From Candidatus Latescibacterota bacterium (GTDB lineage Bacteria > Latescibacterota > UBA2968 > UBA8231): a DNA stretch of 12,112 nt. The notes under the pieces were generated by a model. That model searched no databases, was not told the origin of the DNA, and saw only the letters and a program-made list of their open reading frames with translations. Made by a program: the position numbers and the translations under genes. Of this stretch, positions 6,853-12,112 are shown one piece after another (within the stretch, counting starts at the first letter, position 1; every line of letters starts with the position of its first letter). The stretch covers positions 3,427-15,538 of the forward strand of contig DPVW01000299.1 in NCBI GenBank assembly GCA_003529325.1. The letters are read 5' to 3'.

Positions 6853-7740
6853 TCAGGTCTTCATGCCACTCAGGCTGATGCCGCCCACCAGATAACGTTG
6901 TGCCACCAGGAACAATACAATCAGCGGCGCCGCACCCATCACGGAGGCGGCGAATACCCGCGGCCAGTCGGCGGTGGTTTCCGAGCGGAACAGACTCAAG
7001 CCCACGGTGAGCGGGTAGTAGTCCTGGTTGCTCAACACGACCAAAGGCCACTCGAACATATTCCAGGCCCCCATGAAGGTGAACAGGCCCAGGGTGATGA
7101 TCGCCGGCTTCGACAGGGGCAACACGACATTTGTCAGGATGCCCCACGAGCCGCAGCCGTCGATGCGGGCGGCATGTTCAAGTTCGGCGGGGATGTTGAG
7201 AAAGGCCTGGCGCAACAAAAAGATACCGAAGGCGCCGGCGAATCCGGGGATGATGACACCCCACAGCGTATCGACGAGGCCGAGTTCACGGATGACGAGA
7301 AAGTTGGGAATCAGCAGTACCGCCGGTGGCACCATCATCGTTGCCAGCAGCATGCCGAAGAGCAGGTCGCGGCCGAAAAAGCGCATGCGCGCAAAGGCAT
7401 AAGCTGCCAGGATGTTGAAGAACAGTTGGATCGAGGTGATGACGACGGCGTAGATGAAGCTGTTGCCCAGATAGCGGTCGATCCCGCCATAACGAATGGC
7501 ATCTACATAGTTGCGCCACATCGACCAGTCGGCACCCGGCCAATCGAGGGCACTCGGTTCGCCCTGGAAGTGCGCCAGCTGTTCGCCGATCTGATACCGC
7601 GAGGGGATCAGACTCCGTCGATCTTCGGCGAATTCCTTCCGCGTCTTCATCGACGAACCCACCATGTAGGCATAAGGATACACCATGACCAGGGCACCCA
7701 ATGTCATGGCGACCAGCGCGATTCGTCTGCTGCCCTTCAA
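6853..7740 (-). CDS. Carbohydrate ABC transporter permease, MalG-like (CUT1)
   Basis: A 295-residue inner-membrane protein with about six TM helices. The EAA loop at 186-212 (E-H-A-A-R-I-D-G ... L-P) docks the ATPase subunit in the CUT1 sugar-importer family. The C-terminus G-G-I-S-L-S-G-M-K-T is typical of MalG/LacG-like proteins ('G-A-V-K-G'-type ending). The start is TTG at 7740: AGGA (plus-strand 7748-7751) lies 7 nt upstream, the frame has no ATG or GTG before the stop at 7795-7797, and the next ATG would delete the N-terminal basic segment. It is the last gene of the minus-strand operon, 69 nt after the MalF-like permease. The substrate cannot be told from the permease; context (galM, periplasmic sugar-binding protein) points to a hexose or oligosaccharide. 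Confidence 0.93.
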   Translation of the reverse strand: MKGSRRIALVAMTLGALVMVYPYAYMVGSSMKTRKEFAEDRRSLIPSRYQIGEQLAHFQGEPSALDWPGADWSMWRNYVDAIRYGGIDRYLGNSFIYAVVITSIQLFFNILAAYAFARMRFFGRDLLFGMLLATMMVPPAVLLIPNFLVIRELGLVDTLWGVIIPGFAGAFGIFLLRQAFLNIPAELEHAARIDGCGSWGILTNVVLPLSKPAIITLGLFTFMGAWNMFEWPLVVLSNQDYYPLTVGLSLFRSETTADWPRVFAASVMGAAPLIVLFLVAQRYLVGGISLSGMKT

Positions 7741-7809
7741 TGGATGATCCTGCGATCTCGGCCCGGACGGCGTTGAGTTACCGTCGACAAAGAATCAGTT
7801 TGCACGCCG

Positions 7810-8658
7810 TCAGTCATAAATCCGGCGTGAACGGAAGACGCGCATCTGCAGAAAGACGAAAACGAAAATGACGGCAAACAACAGCCATGCCAATGCCGAG
7901 GCGTAGCCCATCTGTCCGGCGACGGCGAAAGCGTTGACGAAGATCGAGTAGGCGATGACCTCGGTACTGCGCTCAGGCCCGCCACTGGTCATGATGTAAA
8001 CCGAGGTGAAGACCTGAAAGGAACCGATGATCGTCATCACCGTGACGAAGACGAGGGTGTTGCGCAACATGGGCAGGGTGATGTGGCGGAACTGTTGCCA
8101 GCGGTTGGCGCCATCGACGACGGCGGCGTCATACAACAGCTGCGGGATCTCGGTCAGCCCTGCCAGGAAGATCACCATGTTGTACCCAGCACCGGCCCAC
8201 ACACCCAACAACGACAGCGCTGGCAGAGCCGTCCAGGAGTTGTCCAACAGCTGTCCGTAATTGCCGAAGATGTGGTAGAACACGAGGGCGAGAACGACGC
8301 CGGGCGTGATGGAAGGGAGAAAGTAGAGGGTGCGGAACAATGCCTGGCCGACTTTTGCCCGCAGACACAACAAGGCGAGAGGCAACGCGGTGAGCAGGGT
8401 GCCACAGACGCTGAGTACGACATAGACGGCGGTATGCCGCATGGCGAGCCAGAAGTAGCTGTCGTCGGAGTACAATGCTCTATGGTAATTGTCGAAGCCG
8501 ACAAATTCCGAGGCCCCGGCAAAGGCATCAAAGTCGTGCAGACTTACCCACATGCTGATGCCCATGCTGACGAAGCTGAAGACGCAGGCCACGGTGAGGG
8601 CTGGGCCGATATAGAGGTAAGGAAGCAGGCGCTGGGCCCACAACGCTCGCGATGCCAT
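7810..8658 (-). CDS. Carbohydrate ABC transporter permease, MalF/UgpA-like (CUT1)
   Basis: A 282-residue membrane protein with six predicted TM helices. The EAA loop at about 176-198 reads Y-D-A-A-V-V-D-G-A ... I-T-L-P, the site of ATPase coupling. The N-terminal W-A-Q-R-L-L-P-Y-L-Y-I-G-P-A is the usual first-helix entry of UgpA-like permeases. It lacks the large periplasmic P2 loop of E. coli MalF, as do most CUT1 permeases. The start ATG (8658-8656 on the minus strand) shares one base with the stop of the solute-binding protein (TGATG), so translation is coupled. It pairs with the MalG-like permease to form the membrane channel. Confidence 0.94.
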   Translation of the reverse strand: MASRALWAQRLLPYLYIGPALTVACVFSFVSMGISMWVSLHDFDAFAGASEFVGFDNYHRALYSDDSYFWLAMRHTAVYVVLSVCGTLLTALPLALLCLRAKVGQALFRTLYFLPSITPGVVLALVFYHIFGNYGQLLDNSWTALPALSLLGVWAGAGYNMVIFLAGLTEIPQLLYDAAVVDGANRWQQFRHITLPMLRNTLVFVTVMTIIGSFQVFTSVYIMTSGGPERSTEVIAYSIFVNAFAVAGQMGYASALAWLLFAVIFVFVFLQMRVFRSRRIYD

Positions 8659-10193
8659 CAGTCCCGTGCCTGTTCGCGAAGGGCGAGCCAGCTTTCGACC
8701 TGTTCATTGTAACGGCGATAGACATTGTCAACATTCGCCGCCGCCGTCTTCATGGCGACTTCAACCGACGGGTAGGGTCCCTGCCCATCGATGATCTCCG
8801 GATAATGCAGCAGCACCGATTCGACGATGGGGTTGGCTTGATGATCGACGGCGATGATCTCCGTATGCCGGAGTTTGTCACCGGCGAGACAGATCTGTTT
8901 GACATTCGACAGATACGGCCGTTGTCGCAATGCCTGTTGCCAGCGCTCTGTGGCGTAAAAATCAAACCGTGGGCCATTGTATCCCAGATGAAGGGAGCGC
9001 AGCAGACTCCCCTCCAGACCACCGACAAACTTCACGTAACGCCAGGCGGCATCCACATTTTCGCAGCGCTGGGTGATGACGAGCATGTTGCCCCACGTCA
9101 CAGTCGAGGGTCCATCGCCGCTGGGCCCGGGAGGGAAGGCGGTCTTGCCGAAGTGGGTCCAACCCATCGTGTCGCGGGTGATGTCCTTGCCGGACCAGGT
9201 GCCGGCGGCGACGACGGCGGCATGGCGCTCCTTGAACAGCTCCGAATCGGTCATCTGCCGGCGAAAGGGAGGGCAGACGCGATCCACCCAATAGAGGCGG
9301 GCGATGAACTCCACCGTCTCGATGCCATTGGGACTGGCGAACATCGACCGCGTACCGGCAGCATCCTGAAAGCGCCCACCATTGGCGGCCAACCAGGGTG
9401 AAAACAGACCGGCGCCGCTGGAAGAAGAGAGCACGAACCCCGCCTGCGTGATCTCCCCCTCTTCGTCGCGCACCGTCAGTTTGCGGGTGAGACGGCGGAA
9501 GTGGTCCCAACTCTCGATGGCGTCCCAGCGAATGCGCGTCCAGTCGATGTCGCCTTCGGCACCGTCATCGTCGCGGCGCTGGAACAGCGCCCGGATCTCT
9601 TCGTCTTCGACTGCAGCAGCCTGCAGTATATCGAGATTCCACAGCAGGCAGGAGGCGTCGATGATCTGTGGGATGCCATAAACGACAGGCGGTTTTCCCC
9701 CTCTGCCCTGTGTGTGATTGTGCCGCCAGGCGGATGGCAGGTAGGCGGATTCGCCGACATAGGAGGGGGTGCCGGGGACAGCTGGATCGGCGTCGAGCAG
9801 ATCATTTAGAGGACGCAACATGCCCCGGTGGTGGAAACCTTCGGCCCAATAAACCGAGGACTGGAATACATCCGGCGGTGTGTCACCGACCATGGCCGTG
9901 GACAACTTCTGCACGTAGTTGCCGAATGGCACGACCTGGTAGACGATATCGATGTCCGGGTTGCGCGCCTCGAACTCGGCTTCGATGGCGGCGAAGTAGT
10001 CGCCATACTCCTCGTTGGTGGAGGCGCTCCACCAGTCCCATACACGGAGTTCGACCCCCCGGGTCTGCTCAAGACCAAGGCCGACGACCCAACGGCGGGT
10101 CAGACCGGCTCGGGCGACGATACCGCCGACGAGGAAGAGGGCGAGGAGGATGCCAGCAAGCAGTTTCAGGCGAGCCACGGGCAGAATTGCCAT
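8658..10193 (-). CDS. Extracellular solute-binding protein of a CUT1 sugar ABC transporter
   Basis: A 511-residue protein, somewhat longer than the usual 420-450 of SBP_bac_1-type binding proteins. Residues 1-29 form a signal peptide: a basic R8/K10 start, a hydrophobic core at 11-26 and an A-R-A signal-peptidase I site before G30. There is no lipobox cysteine, so it is predicted to be soluble in the periplasm, or held by an uncleaved anchor. Family hallmarks follow: V-W-D-W-W near the mature N-terminus, F-E-A-R-N-P-D-I-D-I-V-Y, and G-D-T-P-P-D-V-F-Q. A W-N-L-D-I-L segment and a late A-A-W-R-Y-V-K-F are also present. It binds the sugar and delivers it to the two permeases encoded next. ATG 10193 lies only 4 nt after the stop of the upstream DNRLRE gene, and no good Shine-Dalgarno sequence is visible, which suggests coupling to that gene. 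The substrate is unknown. Confidence 0.92.
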   Translation of the reverse strand: MAILPVARLKLLAGILLALFLVGGIVARAGLTRRWVVGLGLEQTRGVELRVWDWWSASTNEEYGDYFAAIEAEFEARNPDIDIVYQVVPFGNYVQKLSTAMVGDTPPDVFQSSVYWAEGFHHRGMLRPLNDLLDADPAVPGTPSYVGESAYLPSAWRHNHTQGRGGKPPVVYGIPQIIDASCLLWNLDILQAAAVEDEEIRALFQRRDDDGAEGDIDWTRIRWDAIESWDHFRRLTRKLTVRDEEGEITQAGFVLSSSSGAGLFSPWLAANGGRFQDAAGTRSMFASPNGIETVEFIARLYWVDRVCPPFRRQMTDSELFKERHAAVVAAGTWSGKDITRDTMGWTHFGKTAFPPGPSGDGPSTVTWGNMLVITQRCENVDAAWRYVKFVGGLEGSLLRSLHLGYNGPRFDFYATERWQQALRQRPYLSNVKQICLAGDKLRHTEIIAVDHQANPIVESVLLHYPEIIDGQGPYPSVEVAMKTAAANVDNVYRRYNEQVESWLALREQARD

Positions 10194-10197
10194 GCCG

Positions 10198-11224
10198 TCA
10201 GGGACTCACGTCATTCACGGACGTGCCAAAGACGTCGGCGAAGGCAAAGAAGTCGTCGAAGTCGCCGGGCCAGCGTAGGCCCTCCACGAGGAAGTCGATA
10301 CTCGTGGAGGCGCCATCCGGGTCGGTGGCGATCATTGTGAAGACGGTCTGCCCCACGCCGATCGTGCCGAGGGCGACCGAGTCCGCCTCGGTGGCGAGGG
10401 TGACGATGTCGGCAGTAGCGGCCTGAACTGTGAAACTCAGCAGATCGCCATCTGGGTCTTCGAATATTGCGTCGAACAGCAGTATGGTGCCGGCAGAACC
10501 CACATAGCTGCGAATGTCATCAGGGACTGTCACAACAACCGGTGCCTGATGCGTCGCTGGCAGGTCAAATTCAATCGTCAACAGCGGTCGATTCGCCACC
10601 GTCGAGTGTTGCCGACTGTCGAAGCGCTTGGCTGTCTTGCTTGCTGATTCGTCGCCACGGATCATCCAGCCGAAGTCCGTCGCGGGTGTCTCGAGCCTGG
10701 CCTGCACATCGGCGACCATGCCGGCAGAACTCCACGTGTACGAGCCGGCAGCGCTGACCGAGCGACTGGCGCTGGCATCAGCCTCGAAATCACCACCGAC
10801 AGTCGACCAGGTATGTGTGTCGTAAAACGAGTGCACCCAGGTCGCATCACCAGTTGCCGCCGTGGTGCCCTTGCCTTCCTGGCCGCCAGCGTCGGAGGAT
10901 CCCTCTCCCCAGTCGCTCCACAGTTTGTGGAGCAGTGCGTGCCGTCGAGATCGTCCGTGACAGGTTCAATGTGAGTGTCACAGAGGTGATGGTCGCATCT
11001 GCGGGTATGTGTGTCGTGACGTCAAATGTGAGCAAGGCGCGGCGCGTTGCGGGCCCCCCGGTCCGACCGACAAACAAGTACTGACCTGAGCCATCGGCGA
11101 GGGTGCCCTGATCCTGTTCGAACAACGTAGCGTCGTGTGTGGCGGACAGCGTCACGGTTTCAGCTGTGACCTGCACAGCCACCCCCAGCAGAATACCGAG
11201 AATGCTGTGACAGCGAATCTTCAT
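10198..11224 (-). pseudogene. Secreted DNRLRE-domain protein, broken by a frameshift
   Basis: Two minus-strand frames make one protein of about 341 residues. The 5' part (from ATG 11224) has a signal peptide with a V-T-A site before E22. DNRLRE-like strands follow (D-A-T-L-F, L-L-T-F-D-V, V-T-L-T-L-N-L-S-R). Homology then continues one frame over, at about 10935: L-H-K-L-W-S-D-W-G-E-G-S-S-D-A, G-D-A-T-W, G-D-F-E-A-D-A-S, W-M-I-R-G-D-E-S and K-R-F-D-S-R. A cadherin-like module (D-P-D-G-D-L-L-S-F ... A-T-D-P-D-G-A-S) and a calcium-loop-like tail end it. Left uncorrected, the first frame runs 125 residues to 10847 and the second has only an internal GTG (10836). The family consists of secreted or surface beta-rich proteins of unclear role. 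An AGGA (11235-11238) lies 10 nt before the ATG. The gene sits between galM and the binding protein. The shift may be a real mutation or an assembly error. Confidence 0.82.
10930..10950 (-). other. Frameshift site in the DNRLRE gene
   Basis: Coding homology moves between the two minus-strand frames here. Upstream the frame reads L-N-L-S-R-T-I-S-T, while downstream the frame shifted by one base reads L-H-K-L-W-S-D-W-G-E-G. The downstream frame has a stop at 10966-10968, so the switch must lie below that. One base gained or lost (or 3n+1/3n+2) would restore a single reading frame. The exact base cannot be fixed without an alignment. Confidence 0.75.
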
Positions 11225-11230
11225 GGGCTG

Positions 11231-11264
11231 ACATTCCTGTTCGCACCGGTGCGACCGGGAATGT
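11231..11264. promoter_or_regulatory. 34-bp near-perfect palindrome before the DNRLRE gene (candidate operator or RBS-sequestering hairpin)
   Basis: Two 17-nt arms match at 15 of 17 positions around the centre at 11247/11248. The core TCGCACCGGTGCGA (11241-11254) is a perfect 14-bp palindrome with the CCGG centre common in LacI-family sugar operators. The outer arms ACATTCC and GGAATGT are also perfect. On the minus-strand transcript the 3' arm contains the AGGA ribosome binding site of the DNRLRE gene, which starts 6 nt beyond the palindrome (ATG at 11224-11222). It could act as a DNA operator or as a hairpin hiding the ribosome site; no U-run follows, so it is not a terminator. Confidence 0.5.
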
Positions 11265-11287
11265 AGTGATCAACTGGCTGCAGACAA
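11260..11287 (-). promoter_or_regulatory. Possible sigma-70-like promoter for the DNRLRE/ABC genes
   Basis: On the minus strand TTGTCT (11287-11282) is followed after 16 nt by TACATT (11265-11260); each hexamer matches 4 of 6 consensus bases. The -10-like box overlaps the outer arm of the 34-bp palindrome, where a repressor would block RNA polymerase. The match is modest, and the genes may simply be transcribed from upstream of galM. Confidence 0.28.
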
Positions 11288-11323
11288 CGCCGGATGAGAA
11301 GGCCGGCAGAGCGGCGGTCAATT

Positions 11324-12112
11324 TTACAACGTTGAGAATCGGTATTCGGTGGTCTGTTGCCAGCTCTGTTCCGGGCGCAGGATCGTCGACGGAAATTCAG
11401 CATGATTTACCGAATCTGGAAAATGCTGGGTCTCGAGACAGAGACCGGCGTGACGGTTGTAGACGGCGCCACCCTTGCCTTGAAGGCCACTGAGAAAGTT
11501 GCCCGTGTAGAATTGCACCCCTGGCTGTGTCGTGTGCACTTCCATGCGCCGTCCACGGCGGGGTTCGATGACCTCCGCGATAAACCGACAGGTCTCACCG
11601 TCCCAACGATCGATAACAAAATTGTGGTCGTAACCACCGCTTTGCTGCAGTTCGTTGAGGCCATCACTCACAGCCCGTGAGTCGCGCAGATCAAGGGGTG
11701 TGTCGGCGACAGGCAATATCGCACCCGTTGGGATGCCGGTGCTGTCGCGCTCGGTGTACCTCTGAGCCTTGATGCGAATGACGTGGTCGAGAATGCTGCC
11801 AGCATCGTGCGTGGCAAGATTGAAATAGGAGTGGTTGGTAAGGTTGATCGGCGTCGGTCGGTTGGTGCGGGCAAGATAATCGATGCGCAGGCCATTGGCT
11901 CGTGTCAGTGTATACAGAATCTCGCAGGACAATTCACCGGGGTAACCGTCTTCGCCATCGGCGCTGGTGTAGCTGAAACGGACGGCGACCCCTTCGGGTA
12001 CCTCCTCTGGTTCGCCGCGCCACAGAGCCCGATGAAAACCACCTTCGCCGCCGTGGATATGATTCGGTGGGGCGTTGATGGCCAACTGCAATGTCTCGCC
12101 GTCCAGTTTGAA
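11324..12112 (-). CDS. galM: Aldose 1-epimerase (galactose mutarotase), N-terminus outside window
   Basis: The frame is open from the window edge to the TAA at 11326-11324, giving 262 residues; about 80 N-terminal residues of a normal 340-350 lie beyond 12112. Seen family motifs: N-H-I-H-G-G near the start of the visible part, S-A-D-G-E-D-G-Y-P-G-E-L, N-L-T-N-H-S-Y-F-N-L, G-Y-D-H-N-F-V-I and C-L-E-T-Q-H-F-P-D-S-V-N-H. These supply the two active-site histidines, the aspartate and the glutamate base known from Lactococcus GalM; the arginine would be in the missing part. The enzyme interconverts alpha and beta anomers of galactose, glucose and similar aldoses in the cytoplasm. It is the first visible gene of the minus-strand sugar operon, about 100 nt before the DNRLRE gene, and suggests that the imported substrate is, or yields, an aldohexose. 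Confidence 0.95.
   Translation of the reverse strand, partial: FKLDGETLQLAINAPPNHIHGGEGGFHRALWRGEPEEVPEGVAVRFSYTSADGEDGYPGELSCEILYTLTRANGLRIDYLARTNRPTPINLTNHSYFNLATHDAGSILDHVIRIKAQRYTERDSTGIPTGAILPVADTPLDLRDSRAVSDGLNELQQSGGYDHNFVIDRWDGETCRFIAEVIEPRRGRRMEVHTTQPGVQFYTGNFLSGLQGKGGAVYNRHAGLCLETQHFPDSVNHAEFPSTILRPEQSWQQTTEYRFSTL

Noticed and set aside
6898..7776. 292-codon plus-strand frame opposite the MalG-like permease, and similar ones at 8083-8712 and 8652-9401
   Set aside because: The translations are hydrophilic and rich in Q, G, E and H without domains, as expected for the antisense of membrane-protein genes; the minus-strand permeases and binding protein are unmistakable.
11289..11307. 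GCCGG/CCGGC hairpin after galM as a terminator
   Set aside because: The stem is only five pairs with a 9-nt loop and is not followed by a T run on the minus strand.
1..12112. CRISPR arrays, tRNA or rRNA genes, insertion sequences, phage genes
   Set aside because: No regularly spaced repeats, cloverleaf-like sequences, transposase or integrase motifs, or terminal inverted repeats were found on reading either strand.

Overview
The window carries two gene blocks that face each other and meet at a strong hairpin terminator near 6796-6835. The DNA is GC-rich (roughly 60% by eye) and densely coded. No rRNA, tRNA, CRISPR array, transposase or phage gene is visible. The proteins suggest a diderm-type, probably uncultured environmental bacterium: a lipoprotein, a periplasmic sugar-binding protein, and a secreted DNRLRE-domain protein ending in a calcium-loop-like D-F-x-x-F-F-x-F-A-D-x-F-G tail. 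Such tails are common in surface proteins of Latescibacterota- or Poribacteria-like genomes. That placement is an inference with low confidence.

Left block, plus strand, 1-6397: a tight seven-gene operon, with neighbours overlapping by 4 nt or separated by 8-39 nt. In order it encodes the C-terminal part of an FAD-dependent amine-oxidase-like protein, a membrane-embedded spermidine-synthase-like aminopropyltransferase (7 TM plus SpeE domain), a DUF4178 protein, a lipoprotein with an Arg/Gly/Ser-rich tail, a tandem DUF350 membrane protein (8 TM), a 2-TM potassium channel with an RCK domain, and S-adenosylmethionine decarboxylase (SpeD). SpeD makes the aminopropyl donor that SpeE-type enzymes use, and the oxidase could act on the product. 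The DUF4178, lipoprotein, DUF350 and channel genes are the membrane or envelope partners. This resembles the known but functionally unresolved DUF350/DUF4178/polyamine neighbourhoods (E. coli yjfIJKLMC-like and actinobacterial DUF4178-DUF350-DUF4247-SpeE clusters). It is the best candidate here for a poorly described system. A stand-alone parvulin peptidyl-prolyl isomerase (ppiC) follows after 95 nt and precedes the terminator.

Right block, minus strand, 12112 down to 6853: a sugar-uptake operon read right to left. It holds galactose mutarotase (galM, N-terminus outside the window), a secreted DNRLRE-domain protein broken by a frameshift, a CUT1-type extracellular solute-binding protein, and two permeases of the MalF and MalG types. 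No ATPase subunit is in the window. A 34-bp near-perfect palindrome lies just before the DNRLRE gene; it overlaps that gene's ribosome binding site and a possible -10 box, so it is a plausible operator or RNA switch. Together the block would import a carbohydrate and interconvert its anomers.

The largest stretch without a gene is about 100 nt (11225-11323); there is no gene-free region over 300 nt.
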